The position numbers and the translations under genes were made by a program. Positions 27,398-37,163 of a DNA stretch of 64,000 bases are shown here, piece by piece (position 1 is the stretch's first letter; the number at the start of each line of letters is the position of its first letter). Source of the stretch: Salipiger bermudensis (GTDB lineage Bacteria; Pseudomonadota; Alphaproteobacteria; Rhodobacterales; Rhodobacteraceae); NCBI RefSeq assembly GCF_020171625.1, contig NZ_JAIUZY010000003.1:186001-250000 (forward strand), written 5' to 3'. Under the pieces are notes generated by a model. The model ran no database searches. It had not been told where the DNA came from and was given only the letters and a program-made list of their open reading frames with translations.

Positions 27398-28624
27398 ATG
27401 GATAACGCGCCCAAGGTCCGCTTTCTGGACCGCACCACACCGCCTCACATCGTCACGCTCATCCTCCTCGCGGGCCTCTCGGCACTGGCGATGAACGTGT
27501 TCCTGCCGTCGCTGCCCAAGATGACCGAGCACTTCGAGACCAAGTACCGGGTCATGCAGCTCTCGGTGGCGATCTACCTCGCGGTCAACGCGGCGCTGCA
27601 GATCGTGATCGGTCCGATTTCGGACAAGTTCGGACGGCGCCCGGTGATCCTCTGGGGCGTCGGGCTGTTCCTGCTGGCAACGCTGGGCTGTATCTTCGCG
27701 CCCAACATCACCATCTTCCTCGCGTTCAGGATGTGTCAGGCGGTGGTGGTCACGGCGATGGTCCTGAGCCGCGCCGTGGTGCGTGACATGGTCCCGCAGG
27801 ATCAGGCCGCCTCGATGATCGGCTACGTGACCATGGGCGTCGCGGTGGTGCCGATGATCGGACCGGTGATCGGCGGCGTGCTCGACGAGATCTTCGGCTG
27901 GCAGTCGACCTTCTGGATGCTGTTCCTGCTTGGCGCGGCCATCCTGTGGATGAGCTGGCGCGACCTTGGCGAGACCTCGGTCTCGCGCGGGCTGTCGCTG
28001 GGCCAGCAGTTCCGCGAGTATCCCGAGCTGTTCCAGAGCCCGCGCTTCTGGGGCTATGCGCTGACCTGCGCCTTCTCCTCGGGCGCCTTCTTCGCCTATC
28101 TCGGCGGCGCACCGTTCGTCGGCACCGAGGTGTTCAGCCTGTCGCCCGCCGCGCTCGGTTTCTTCTTCGGAGCACCGGCGGTAGGCTATTTCGCCGGCAA
28201 CGGGCTGTCGGGCAAGCTCTCGGCGCGGGTCGGCATCAACAGGATGATCTTCTGGGGCTGCATCTTCAACACCGCCGGCCTCGGCACCGCGCTGCTGGTC
28301 TTCGCGGCGGGCTTCCAGTCCGAGTGGACCTTCTTCGGCTTCATGACCTTCGTGGGCCTCGGCAACGGCATGACCATCCCCAACGCCACCGCCGGCGCGC
28401 TGTCGGTGCGCCCGCACCTTGCGGGCACCGCCTCGGGCCTTTCGGGCGCGATCATGATCGGCGGCGGCGCGGCGCTCTCGGCGCTGGCCGGCGGACTGCT
28501 GCAACCGGGCACCGGGGCGTGGCCGCTGCTTTGGCTGATGTTCCTCACCGCGGTGGCCTCGATCATCTCGATCCTGCTGGTGCTGCATCGCGAAAGGCGC
28601 CTTGCGGGGCTCGGAACGCTCTGA
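27398..28624 (+). CDS. MFS transporter, Bcr/CflA-type multidrug efflux family
   Basis: A 408-residue inner-membrane transporter with twelve predicted membrane segments. The signature GPISDKFGRRPVILWG lies in the loop between segments 2 and 3, and SRAVVRDM follows in segment 4 (the proton-antiporter motif of the DHA1 group). MNVFLPSLPKM and MIGPVIGGVLDE match Bcr/CflA members. The drug or metabolite exported is unknown. It diverges from pccB. Confidence 0.88.
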   Translation: MDNAPKVRFLDRTTPPHIVTLILLAGLSALAMNVFLPSLPKMTEHFETKYRVMQLSVAIYLAVNAALQIVIGPISDKFGRRPVILWGVGLFLLATLGCIFAPNITIFLAFRMCQAVVVTAMVLSRAVVRDMVPQDQAASMIGYVTMGVAVVPMIGPVIGGVLDEIFGWQSTFWMLFLLGAAILWMSWRDLGETSVSRGLSLGQQFREYPELFQSPRFWGYALTCAFSSGAFFAYLGGAPFVGTEVFSLSPAALGFFFGAPAVGYFAGNGLSGKLSARVGINRMIFWGCIFNTAGLGTALLVFAAGFQSEWTFFGFMTFVGLGNGMTIPNATAGALSVRPHLAGTASGLSGAIMIGGGAALSALAGGLLQPGTGAWPLLWLMFLTAVASIISILLVLHRERRLAGLGTL

Positions 28625-28819
28625 GCGCCGCAGGGCGTCCTGCCCGAGATCCGCTCCCCCGGCACGCACGTCGCAAGGTCGGGAAATTGCGCCGAAAGCG
28701 CCACAATCTGAGCCAAGTGGCGCCCGAATGCCCCCCTATCCCCCTTGTCAGACCGCGACGCCCCCTGTGGCAGAAGCGCGGATTGTGTGGGTTAACGAGG
28801 ATCGGGGCGGGACAGCCGG

Positions 28820-29845
28820 ATGAGAGATTACGCAACACCGTATGATACGGACCTGATGGGCAGCGGCCTGTTGGGCGACGACCTGTTCGACCGTCCGGCC
28901 GGTGCGCGCGCCCCGGCGATGACCGAGCCCCGCGTGGCGGTGATCCTGCCCTGCTACAACGAGGCCGCGGCGATCGGACAGACCGTGCGCGCCTTCCGGG
29001 CCGCCCTGCCCCGCGCCGAGATCTACGTTTACGACAACAATTCCACCGACGACACCGCAGCACTCGCCCGCGCCGCCGGCGCCCTCGTCCGACACGAGCC
29101 CCGCAAGGGCAAGGGCAACGTCGTGCGCCGGATGTTCGCCGACGTCGACGCCGATGTCTACGTCATGGCCGATGGCGATGCGACCTACGACGCCCCGAGC
29201 GCGCCCGCGATGATCGCGCGGCTCCGCGAGGGCGGGCTCGACATGGTTAATGGCGCCCGGCGCAGCCGCGACGACGCCGCCTATCGCGCCGGCCACAGGT
29301 TCGGCAACCGCCTGCTGACCGGGCTGGTGCGACGCCTGTTCAGCCGCCAGTTCGACGACATGCTTTCGGGCTACCGCGTGTTCAGCCGCCGCTTCGTCAA
29401 GAGCTTCCCCGCCCTGTCGCAGGGCTTCGAGATCGAAACCGAGCTGACCGTGCACACGCTGCAACTGCGGATGCCCGCCGACGAGATCGAAACGCCCTAC
29501 TATGCCCGCCCCGCGAACTCGACCTCCAAGCTCTCGACCTGGTCCGACGGCTTCCGCATCCTCAAGATGATCGGCCTTCTGGTGAAGGAAGAGAAGCCGA
29601 TGCAGTTCTTCTCGGCCATCGCGGCGCTGCTCTTCCTGCCCTCGGCGACGGTGTTCCTGTCGGTCCTCGGCGACTTCCTCGAGACCGGACTGGTCGCACG
29701 CTTCCCCTCGCTCTTCGTGTCGCTCTCGGGCATCGGGCTGGCGGCGCTGTCGCTGGTCTGCGCGGTGATCCTCGAGACCGTGGCGCGTGGCCGCCGCGAG
29801 GCGCGCTACATGACCTATCTGCAGATCCCCGGCCCGCAGGGCTGA
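28820..29845 (+). CDS. GT2 polyprenyl-phosphate glycosyltransferase (DPM1/GtrB-like)
   Basis: A 341-residue membrane-attached GT2 enzyme. The N-terminal GT-A domain has ILPCYNEAAAIGQTVRAF, VYDNNSTDDT and the metal-binding ADGDATYDAP. Two C-terminal membrane segments lie at about 275-293 and 300-320. This matches dolichol/undecaprenyl-phosphate sugar transferases (DPM1/GtrB), which charge a lipid with a hexose for later transfer. MTEPRVAVILP at residue 34 is an alternative start. A GtrA-like gene follows convergently, and a GT-C-like gene lies beyond. Confidence 0.85.
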   Translation: MRDYATPYDTDLMGSGLLGDDLFDRPAGARAPAMTEPRVAVILPCYNEAAAIGQTVRAFRAALPRAEIYVYDNNSTDDTAALARAAGALVRHEPRKGKGNVVRRMFADVDADVYVMADGDATYDAPSAPAMIARLREGGLDMVNGARRSRDDAAYRAGHRFGNRLLTGLVRRLFSRQFDDMLSGYRVFSRRFVKSFPALSQGFEIETELTVHTLQLRMPADEIETPYYARPANSTSKLSTWSDGFRILKMIGLLVKEEKPMQFFSAIAALLFLPSATVFLSVLGDFLETGLVARFPSLFVSLSGIGLAALSLVCAVILETVARGRREARYMTYLQIPGPQG

Positions 29846-29866
29846 GGCCGGTCGCGAGGGATGCGC

Positions 29867-30286
29867 TCAGCGGTGCAGGATACGGCGCGAGCCGAGGAAG
29901 TTCACCCCCATCCCGGCGGCGGTCGCGGGCACCAGCGCCAGCACCGGCTGCGCGGCCGCGGTCTCGCTCAGGTGCAGCGCCAGCAGGAAGGTGGCGTAGT
30001 TGATCGCAAGGCCCAGCCCCATGGCGAGGACGTAGTGCAGGAACTCGGCCAATGTGGGCGCCGCCGAGGTGCGGAAGGTCAGGGTCCGGTTGATCGCCCA
30101 GGTCGTGAGCACCGCGGCGAGGAAAGACGGCACCCGCGCCAGCCCGGCGGGACACCCCAGCGCAAGCAGCGCCGAGAGCACGCCCGCATCGACGCAGAAC
30201 CCGGCCAGCCCGGCCAGCGCGAAGCCGCCAAGATGGCGCCGCCGCGTGCCTGCGGCCGTCTGTCGGGAGCGCTCGGACACGGGCAC
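29867..30286 (-). CDS. GtrA-family membrane protein
   Basis: A 139-residue protein with four predicted membrane segments (about 18-38, 43-64, 83-102 and 112-130). The family signature is seen in SFLAAVLTTWAINRTLTF and the late GMGVNFLGSRRILHR. GtrA proteins are thought to flip polyprenyl-phosphate-linked sugars across the inner membrane. The start is GTG at 30284-30286. It is convergent with the GT2 gene and divergent from the GT-C-like gene. Confidence 0.85.
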   Translation of the reverse strand: MPVSERSRQTAAGTRRRHLGGFALAGLAGFCVDAGVLSALLALGCPAGLARVPSFLAAVLTTWAINRTLTFRTSAAPTLAEFLHYVLAMGLGLAINYATFLLALHLSETAAAQPVLALVPATAAGMGVNFLGSRRILHR

Positions 30287-30447
30287 CTCGCGGTTGCGGA
30301 TGCCACGATATGCGCCGCAGCCCCCACGTCGGGCAAGGCCGACACGCCGCGCGCGCCGGGCGCTGTGGCGACCCAGCCACGCGCTTTGGCCACGCCGCCC
30401 CCGGCGCCGCGCGCCGTTAACGAGTTAGAATCGTCAGAGCCGTCAGA

Positions 30448-32250
30448 ATGACCCAGCATCCCGCGCCACACAGCCCGCTCCTGCGATGGCTGCCCGCCAT
30501 CGCCTTCGCCTATGTCGCGCTGATGATGCTGGCCCGCGCCCCTGCCGGGCCCGAGCTGCTTTTTGCGCTCGGCAACGACTCGGCGATGCGGCTGGTGAGC
30601 GTCCGCGATCTGCTCGCCGGTCAGGGCTGGTTCGACCTGACCCAGAGCCGGCTCGGCCTCGAAGGCGGGTTCGAGATGCACTGGTCGCGCCTGATCGACG
30701 CGCCGCTGGCGGGGCTGGTGCTGCTCTTCGACCTGTTCGCCGATCGCCTGCACGCCGAGGCGCGGGCGCTCACCGTCTGGCCTCTGCTGATGCTGGCCGC
30801 CGTCGTCGCGCTGGTGACACGGATCGGCACGGCGCTCGGCGGCGCCGCGGCGGGTCCGGTGTCCGGGGCGCTGGCGGCTGGCATGTTCTGGGGCGACGCC
30901 CGTTTCCTGCCCGGCGCCATCGACCACCACAACGCGCAGGTCGCGCTGCTTTTGCTGCTGCTCTGGGGCGTGATCGACCGCCGCGACCGCCGCGTGCTGC
31001 CGGTGGCGGCGGGTCTGGCGCTCGCCGCAAGCCTCGCCATCGGGGTCGAGACCCTGCCCCTACTGGCGCTCTGCACCTTCGGCATGGCGGGCTTCTGGCT
31101 GGCCCACGGCGCGGTCGAGCGCGGCCCGGTCCTGCGCTTCGCGCTCGGCGCGGTCGGCGGGCTGGCGCTGCTCTTTCCCGCGCTCGCCCCCGCCTCGGCC
31201 TATGCGGGCGGCTATTGCGATGCCTTTGCCATCGACCTCGCACTGCCGGTGGCGCTTGGCGTGGGCGCCATGGCGCTGGCCGCGGCAACCGTGTCGCACC
31301 GCCCGCTTAGGACCCGCGCGGGCGTGCTGCTCGGCCTGTTCGCCGGGGTCGGTGCCCTGACGCTGGCCGCCACGCCCGCCTGCCTCTCGGAGCCCTACGG
31401 CGCGCTCGATCCCTATCTCGACGCCCGCTGGATGGCGTTCGTGCGCGAAGCCCGCAGCCTCGCGGACCTGATCGCCACGGACGCCGAGCCGTTCCTCTTC
31501 GGCTACTACCTGCTGGGCCTCGCGACACTCGCGCTGGCGCTCTCTTACGCATGGCGCCGGCGCAGCGGCGCGTGGCTGCTGGTCGGGATCCTGATCGGCT
31601 GCGCCCTCGCCATCGGCAGCTACCAGCTGCGCGGCGTGTTCGCGCTCACCGCGCTCTCCGCCCCGGTGATGGGCGTCACGACCGCGGCCCTGCACCGCGG
31701 CTGGCGCGACGGGCGCGGCACCGGCTGGGGCCTCGCGGCACTGGCCTTCACCCTGCTCGCCCTTCCGATGAGCTGGGTGCAGCTTTCAAACGGCGCCGAG
31801 ACTCTGACCCAGCATGTCGCCCGTTCCGGCAACGCCACCCCGGCCGCGCCAGACCGCGACACGCTGGCCTGCTTCACACCCGGCGCCATGGCCGCGCTCG
31901 CCGCGTTGCCCGAGGGCGTGGTTTCAGCGCCGTCGAATTTCGGCACCCGCGTGCTGCTGCACAGCGGACATCGCACGCTCTCGGCGCCCTATCACCGCAA
32001 TCAAGATGGGATGCGCGCGCAGCTCGAGATCACGCTCGCCGCAACCCCCGAGGCCGCACGCGCCGCGCTCCAGAAATATGGTGTCGACTACATGCTGGTC
32101 TGCCTGAAAGACCCCGAGCTGAGCACCCTCGCCAGGGCGGGCTTCGACGGCTTTGGCTATGCTCTGGAGAGCGGCGCGGTGCCCGGCTTCCTGACCGAGA
32201 TCCCGACCGATGCCCCCGAGAGCGCCCTGCGCATCTACCGGGTCAACTGA
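30448..32250 (+). CDS. GT-C-like integral membrane glycosyltransferase
   Basis: A 600-residue protein with about eleven predicted membrane segments across residues 10-440 and a periplasmic C-terminal domain of about 160 residues. A conserved-looking early loop reads HWSRLIDAPLAG, and a second acidic/His loop reads GAIDHHNAQVALL; loops of this kind carry catalytic acids in GT-C enzymes such as oligosaccharyltransferases. The C-terminal domain contains KYGVDYMLVCLKDPE. No exact family is recognised. Next to GT2 and GtrA, it would fit the enzyme that moves the lipid-linked sugar onto its target. Confidence 0.68.
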   Translation: MTQHPAPHSPLLRWLPAIAFAYVALMMLARAPAGPELLFALGNDSAMRLVSVRDLLAGQGWFDLTQSRLGLEGGFEMHWSRLIDAPLAGLVLLFDLFADRLHAEARALTVWPLLMLAAVVALVTRIGTALGGAAAGPVSGALAAGMFWGDARFLPGAIDHHNAQVALLLLLLWGVIDRRDRRVLPVAAGLALAASLAIGVETLPLLALCTFGMAGFWLAHGAVERGPVLRFALGAVGGLALLFPALAPASAYAGGYCDAFAIDLALPVALGVGAMALAAATVSHRPLRTRAGVLLGLFAGVGALTLAATPACLSEPYGALDPYLDARWMAFVREARSLADLIATDAEPFLFGYYLLGLATLALALSYAWRRRSGAWLLVGILIGCALAIGSYQLRGVFALTALSAPVMGVTTAALHRGWRDGRGTGWGLAALAFTLLALPMSWVQLSNGAETLTQHVARSGNATPAAPDRDTLACFTPGAMAALAALPEGVVSAPSNFGTRVLLHSGHRTLSAPYHRNQDGMRAQLEITLAATPEAARAALQKYGVDYMLVCLKDPELSTLARAGFDGFGYALESGAVPGFLTEIPTDAPESALRIYRVN

Positions 32251-32643
32251 GGCGCCCGGTCCCAGCGCGCGGACGCGATGCCTCTGCCATTCGGTTCAGA
32301 ATCGACGAACGGGACGGGGATGGACGGCCTGAGCAAGACTCACGCATCACCCCTGCCCTGCCGATTGCGATGAGGGCGCGGAGAGCCAGCCGGACCACGA
32401 CCGTCGAATCGAGACGCTCGCAACGGCTTGAGTTGATTGAGAACTTGGAGACACCGGCTCGCCGCGGCATGTTTTCGCAGAGCGTTCGCGGCGCGGACGG
32501 TCCACACAGGCCGATGCCAATAAAGGCGACGCAAGAGCGAGACGCAGCGGATCGAAACAGGAGGAAAAATCCAGCAGTATAGACCCGGTCGACACCGGAG
32601 GTCCGGTTCGCCCGAAGGCTCGCTCACCGATGTTCGGAGAGAA
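32251..32643. other. Intergenic region between the GT-C-like gene and tRNA-Leu
   Basis: 393 bases, less GC-rich than the surroundings. No gene or repeat unit is supported on either strand. It would contain the 3' flank of the tRNA gene (minus strand) and the end of the GT-C-like transcript; no clear terminator hairpin was found. Confidence 0.4.
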
Positions 32644-32730
32644 TGGTGCGGTCGAGAAGACTCGAACTTCCACGGGAGTTACCCCACAGCGACCTCAACG
32701 CTGCGCGTCTACCAATTCCGCCACGACCGC
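32644..32730 (-). tRNA. tRNA-Leu(GAG)
   Basis: An 87-base gene on the minus strand with encoded CCA. Acceptor arms GCGGTCG and CGACCGC pair fully, the anticodon stem is CAGCG/CGCTG around loop TTGAGGT (anticodon GAG), there is a long variable arm (GGGG/CTCC type) as in leucine tRNAs, and the T-arm loop is TTCGAGT. It reads CUC and CUU codons. No other tRNA gene was found in the window. Confidence 0.95.
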
Positions 32731-32910
32731 ACTGTCCTGACTTGGTGAAGGGGTCTCTACAAAAGCCTGCGGGGGATGAAAAGAGGGAAATGCACCGACG
32801 CGAAGATTTTTTCATTTCCCCGCGAACAGCGGCATTCCGGCGCCCCGTCTCCCTCCAGGCGGGGCCATGTGCTCTTGACGCCCTGCCCGACTGGGCCTAG
32901 CCGATTTGCC

Positions 32911-33561
32911 ATGACCGAGTGGATCACATCCGATGGCCTGACCGGCTATGAAGAGGCCGTGGCCTTCATGGAGGCGCGCGCCGCCGCCATCGCCGCGGGC
33001 GAGGCCGACGAGGCGATCTGGCTGCTCGAGCACCCGCCGCTCTACACCGCGGGCACCTCGGCCCGGGCGGAGGATCTGCGCGAGCCCGGCCGCTTCCCGG
33101 TCTATGACAGCAAGCGCGGCGGGCAGTACACCTATCACGGCCCCGGCCAGCGGGTGATCTACGTCATGCTCGACCTCAACCGGCGCGGGCGCGACATCCG
33201 CCGCTTCGTGCAGCAGCTCGAGGCCTGGGTGATCGCGGCGCTGGCCGAGTTCAATGTCACCGGCCACATCCGCGAGGGCCGGGTCGGCGTCTGGGTCGAG
33301 CGCCCCGACCGGCCACACCTGCCCGACGGCCGCATGACCGAGGACAAGATCGCCGCCATCGGCATCCGCCTGCGCAAATGGGTGAGCTTCCACGGCATCT
33401 CGATCAATGTCGAACCGGATCTGTCGCATTTCGAGGGCATCGTGCCCTGCGGCATCACCGAGTTCGGCGTCACCAGCCTTGTCGATCTCGGCCTGCCGGT
33501 CTGCATGGCCGACATCGACGTGGCACTGAAGCGCAGCTTCACAGAGGTCTTCGGCGACTGA
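32911..33561 (+). CDS. lipB: Octanoyl-ACP:protein N-octanoyltransferase LipB
   Basis: A 216-residue lipoate-pathway enzyme that moves octanoate from ACP to apo-lipoyl domains of ketoacid dehydrogenases. The active-site motif [15 protein letters not shown] holds Cys180, and the catalytic Lys146 is in [22 protein letters not shown] (68-80) is the family signature. The start [10 protein letters not shown] at 32911 gives the usual length; the upstream frame to 32776 is not family-like. lipA is not in the window. Confidence 0.95.
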   Translation: MTEWITSDGLTGYEEAVAFMEARAAAIAAGEADEAIWLLEHPPLYTAGTSARAEDLREPGRFPVYDSKRGGQYTYHGPGQRVIYVMLDLNRRGRDIRRFVQQLEAWVIAALAEFNVTGHIREGRVGVWVERPDRPHLPDGRMTEDKIAAIGIRLRKWVSFHGISINVEPDLSHFEGIVPCGITEFGVTSLVDLGLPVCMADIDVALKRSFTEVFGD

Positions 33562-33566
33562 GCCGC

Positions 33567-34028
33567 TCAGGGCAGCGGCTTTTCCATGTAGATGCGCCGC
33601 AGTCCGTTCTCCTCTGCACGGTGAGTCTCGGCATAGCCGCGCTTGGTGTAGATCGCGACGTTTTCGACCATGCTCACATGGGTGTAGAGGCGAATCGCGG
33701 CAAAGCCCTGCTGTCGCGCCTCGGCCTCGGCACAATCAAGCAGCAGGCGGCCATAGCCCCGGCCCTGCGCCCGCGGCGCGACGGCGACATTGTCGAGCAG
33801 CATGTGCGTGCCTTCGGGGATCAGGACCAGCAGCCCCGCCACCCCGTGCGCGTCGCGCAGGATGCGCAGCCGTCCGGCGGCCACATGGGCGGCGTAATCG
33901 TCACGCATCGGCCCGGGCGTCTGGCCCATCCGCGCCACGTAGGGCCGGTAGGCCGCGTCAACGACTGCCTCGATCTCCGCAAGCTCGGAGGCGACGGCAA
34001 TCACGGGCGCGGGCGGCGAATCGTTCAT
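33567..34028 (-). CDS. GNAT-family N-acetyltransferase
   Basis: A 153-residue GNAT protein. The acetyl-CoA-binding motif APRAQGRGYGRLLLD lies at about 83-97, preceded by the strand LLDNVAV. The later YTHVSMVENVAIYTKRGY block is typical of the RimI-like fold. Substrate unknown. It is convergent with lipB (5-base gap). Confidence 0.85.
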   Translation of the reverse strand: MNDSPPAPVIAVASELAEIEAVVDAAYRPYVARMGQTPGPMRDDYAAHVAAGRLRILRDAHGVAGLLVLIPEGTHMLLDNVAVAPRAQGRGYGRLLLDCAEAEARQQGFAAIRLYTHVSMVENVAIYTKRGYAETHRAEENGLRRIYMEKPLP

Positions 34029-34178
34029 CGAAGGGGGGCCTTCCGGGAATCGACCGGAGCGACGCTCAGGGGAGCGCGCCGCTCCGGTCAGGCGCGCTGT
34101 CCGGGTGGGGACGACACTGACAGGCGCGCAGATGCCCGACAGCGGTCGGACAAGGGGAGATTTTTTGGAGACGCCCGG

Positions 34179-34373
34179 TCAGGGCACGCGGAACATGTCG
34201 TCTCGAAGGTCGTCATGTGTCAGCCCATGCTCGTGGAGGTCGTCGTCTGACATCGATCGCAGCGTCGCGCGCTGGTCGAGGACCTCCTGTCTGCGGCTGC
34301 AGAACGGCGCCGAAATCCAGCGCGAAAATGTACGCCAAAATGAAACGAAAACCGAATGCTGGAAAGAAGCCAT
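34179..34373 (-). CDS. DUF1127-family small protein
   Basis: A 64-residue basic protein. The C-terminal half, LRSMSDDDLHEHGLTHDDLRDDM, is the DUF1127 (YjiS-like) module. The family is small and poorly understood; some members in other alphaproteobacteria affect RNA turnover, phosphate metabolism or stress responses. The ATG at 34371-34373 follows GTGGAGACG; a GTG five codons upstream (34386-34388) is possible. It diverges from ctaD. Confidence 0.75.
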   Translation of the reverse strand: MASFQHSVFVSFWRTFSRWISAPFCSRRQEVLDQRATLRSMSDDDLHEHGLTHDDLRDDMFRVP

Positions 34374-34617
34374 CGCGGGCGTCTCCACTCTTTAAAAAAG
34401 TCACTTGTTATTAATGTCTTCACCCTACCACCAAATCGAGATGCCTGCAGGTAGGGAAAACCTGACGCCTCCGGTCCCCTTCCGTCAAGTCGCGGATTGA
34501 GACAGCCGAGGGTTGAGCGCAGAAGCGCCGATCAGGTAAAGGCAGAGCTCGGGCATGCCCGCGCCGCCCCCATTGGGAGGGCGTAGCCCTCTCGCAAGGG
34601 AGGTGCGACAATAAAGT

Positions 34618-34631
34618 TTGATCCAGATCAA
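34618..34631. promoter_or_regulatory. FNR box upstream of ctaD
   Basis: TTGATCCAGATCAA is a perfect match to the FNR/FnrL consensus TTGAT-N4-ATCAA. A possible -10, TATATT at 34637-34642, lies just downstream, so the box sits where the polymerase -35 region would be; that position favours repression under low oxygen. The rest of the 366-base gap 34374-34739 holds a GAGGGCGTAGCCCTC palindrome near 34577 and the strong AGGAGG site at 34728-34733 before the ctaD ATG, but no gene. Confidence 0.85.
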
Positions 34632-34739
34632 ACCCCTATATTGCCGCATCCTTAGGGACATTCTAAAAGAGACACTTGAAAGAGAGGTGGGTTGTGGTTT
34701 TCGAGCAGCCGCCAGGGACGGACCAACAGGAGGCAGACA

Positions 34740-36413
34740 ATGGCAGACGCCGCCATTCACGGCCACGAACATGAGGATAACCGGGGGTTCTTCACCCGCT
34801 GGTTCATGTCTACGAATCACAAGGATATCGGGATTCTGTACCTGATCACCTCGGCGATCGTGGGCCTCATTTCGGTGAGCTTCACCGTATACATGCGACT
34901 CGAGCTCATGGAGCCGGGCGTTCAATTCATGTGCATGGAAGGGGCGCGCCTGATTCCGACCGCGACCGAGAACTGCACACCCAACGGCCACCTCTGGAAC
35001 GTGCTGATCACCGGACACGGCATCCTGATGATGTTCTTCGTGGTGATTCCGGCGCTCTTCGGCGGCTTCGGCAACTACTTCATGCCGCTGCAGATCGGCG
35101 CGCCGGACATGGCGTTCCCGCGGATGAACAACCTGTCGTTCTGGCTCTACGCCGCGGGCACCACGCTTGCGATCTGCTCGGTGTTCTCGCCCGGCGGCAA
35201 CGGCCAGCTCGGCTCGGGCATCGGCTGGGTGCTGTACCCGCCGCTCTCGACCACCGAGGCAGGCATGTCGACCGACCTCGCGATCTTCGCGGTGCACGTC
35301 TCGGGCGCCTCGTCGATCCTCGGCGCGATCAACATCATCACCACCTTCCTGAACATGCGTGCCCCGGGCATGACGCTGTTCAAGGTGCCGCTCTTCGCGT
35401 GGTCGATCTTTGTCACCGCGTGGCTGATCCTGCTGGCCCTGCCGGTTCTGGCCGGCGCCATCACCATGCTGCTGACCGACCGCAACTTCGGCACCACCTT
35501 CTTCGATCCCGCAGGTGGCGGCGACCCGATCCTCTACCAGCACATCCTGTGGTTCTTCGGCCACCCGGAAGTGTACATCGTGATCCTGCCGGGCTTCGGC
35601 ATCGCGTCGCACGTGATCGCCACCTTCTCGCGCAAGCCGGTCTTCGGCTACCTGCCGATGGTCTGGGCAATCATCGCGATCGGCGCGCTCGGCTTCGTCG
35701 TGTGGGCGCACCACATGTACACCGTCGGCATGTCGCTGCGTCAGCAGAGCTACTTCATGCTCGCCACCATGGTGATCGCGGTGCCCACCGGCGTTAAGAT
35801 CTTCTCGTGGATCGCGACGATGTGGGGCGGCTCGATCGAGTTCAAGACGCCGATGCTCTTCGCCCTCGGCTTCCTGATCCTGTTCACCATCGGCGGCGTG
35901 ACCGGCATCGTTCTGAGCCAGGCCGGCGTGGACCGCGCCTATCACGACACCTACTATGTCGTGGCGCACTTCCACTACACCATGTCGATGGGTGCGGCCT
36001 TCACCATCTTCGCGGGGGTCTATTTCTACCTGCCGAAGATGACCGGCAAGATGTACAACGAGACGCTGGGCAAGCTTCACTTCTGGATGTTCTTCATCGG
36101 CGTGAACCTGACCTTCTTCCCGCAGCACTTTCTGGGCCGCCAGGGGATGCCGCGCCGCTACATCGACTACCCGGAGGCCTTCGCCACCTGGAACTTCGTG
36201 TCGAGCTGGGGCGCGCTGCTCTCCTTCGCCTCGTTCCTGCTGTTCTTCGGCATCGTGATCTACACGATCCGCAAGGGCGCACCGGCGACCGAGCGCAACC
36301 CGTGGAACGAATACGCGGACACGCTCGAGTGGACCCTGCCCTCGCCGCCGCCGGAGCACACCTTCGAGCAGCTGCCGAAGCGCGAAGACTGGGACAAGCA
36401 GCACGCGCACTGA
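34740..36413 (+). CDS. ctaD: Cytochrome c oxidase subunit I (aa3-type) CtaD
   Basis: A 557-residue catalytic subunit of the aa3 cytochrome c oxidase in the inner membrane, with about twelve membrane segments. Visible ligands are the haem a His in [11 protein letters not shown], the CuB His and cross-linked Tyr in [14 protein letters not shown], the CuB His pair in WAHHMY and the haem His pair in [11 protein letters not shown]. The D-channel entrance Asp is in [12 protein letters not shown]. The start [10 protein letters not shown] is preceded by AGGAGG. The FNR box upstream fits repression when oxygen is low. Subunits II and III are not adjacent. Confidence 0.97.
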   Translation: MADAAIHGHEHEDNRGFFTRWFMSTNHKDIGILYLITSAIVGLISVSFTVYMRLELMEPGVQFMCMEGARLIPTATENCTPNGHLWNVLITGHGILMMFFVVIPALFGGFGNYFMPLQIGAPDMAFPRMNNLSFWLYAAGTTLAICSVFSPGGNGQLGSGIGWVLYPPLSTTEAGMSTDLAIFAVHVSGASSILGAINIITTFLNMRAPGMTLFKVPLFAWSIFVTAWLILLALPVLAGAITMLLTDRNFGTTFFDPAGGGDPILYQHILWFFGHPEVYIVILPGFGIASHVIATFSRKPVFGYLPMVWAIIAIGALGFVVWAHHMYTVGMSLRQQSYFMLATMVIAVPTGVKIFSWIATMWGGSIEFKTPMLFALGFLILFTIGGVTGIVLSQAGVDRAYHDTYYVVAHFHYTMSMGAAFTIFAGVYFYLPKMTGKMYNETLGKLHFWMFFIGVNLTFFPQHFLGRQGMPRRYIDYPEAFATWNFVSSWGALLSFASFLLFFGIVIYTIRKGAPATERNPWNEYADTLEWTLPSPPPEHTFEQLPKREDWDKQHAH

Positions 36414-36439
36414 GCGCCACGCTGATCCCTTAGAGACCA

Positions 36440-36472
36440 AAGGCCCCGGAGCACGCTCCGGGGCCTTTTTCT
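36440..36472 (+). terminator. Rho-independent terminator of ctaD
   Basis: AAGGCCCCGGA (36440-36450) pairs perfectly with TCCGGGGCCTT (36457-36467) around a 6-base loop and is followed by TTTTTCTTTC. It ends ctaD as a single-gene transcript. Confidence 0.95.
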
Positions 36473-36636
36473 TTCGCGCCTCCTGATCTGCCTCGCGCGA
36501 CGTCCAGACGGCGCGCCCCTTACGCATCGGCAAGCTAGGCTTGGCCCTCACCGGCATCGGCAACGCCACCATAGCTGCCTCTCCGCGACATCTTTCTTGT
36601 CGACCGACCCGCCGGAGGTGTTAGATTTCGCCCGTC

Positions 36637-37134
36637 ATGCCGTATCGCTGGGAACAGACCGAGACACCGACCGACCGGGCAGAGCTGCATCTCTGGCCGC
36701 ACCAGTCGCTCTCGGCCGAGGGTTTCTCGATCTTCATCCTGAGCTTCTTCCTGCTGGCGCTGATCCCGTTCTTCGGCCTGATCGGCACGGTGCTGCTCTG
36801 GGGACTGCTGCCTTTCATGCTGGTCGTCGTGATCGGCATCTGGGTCGCGATCCGACGCAACAACCGCGACCGGCAGATCCTCGAAATCCTCACCATCGAC
36901 CACGAGACCCTGCGCCTCGTGCGCCACAACCCGCGCGGGCCGGATCAGGACTGGGAGGGCAATCCCTACTGGGTCAAGGTCGCGATGCACGAGCGCGGTG
37001 GCCCGGTGCCCTATTACGTCACGCTGCAGGGCAGCGGGCGGGAGGTTGAGATCGGCGCGTTTCTGAGCGAAGACGAACGCAAGACCCTCTTCGCCGAACT
37101 GAGCGACCGGGTGCGCGTGCTCGCTCACCCCTGA
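36637..37134 (+). CDS. DUF2244-family membrane protein
   Basis: A 165-residue inner-membrane protein. Two predicted membrane segments lie at about 28-48 and 52-70 (FSIFILSFFLLALIPFFGL, then LLWGLLPFMLVVVIGIWVAI). The cytosolic part is of DUF2244 type (LTIDHETLRLVRHNPRGP, DWEGNPYWVKV). The family often lies near cytochrome oxidase genes, and ctaD is directly upstream. Its role is unknown. No strong ribosome-binding site precedes the ATG. Confidence 0.82.
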   Translation: MPYRWEQTETPTDRAELHLWPHQSLSAEGFSIFILSFFLLALIPFFGLIGTVLLWGLLPFMLVVVIGIWVAIRRNNRDRQILEILTIDHETLRLVRHNPRGPDQDWEGNPYWVKVAMHERGGPVPYYVTLQGSGREVEIGAFLSEDERKTLFAELSDRVRVLAHP

Positions 37135-37163
37135 CGCCGCCCCGGTCCCTGCAAGGATTTCTC

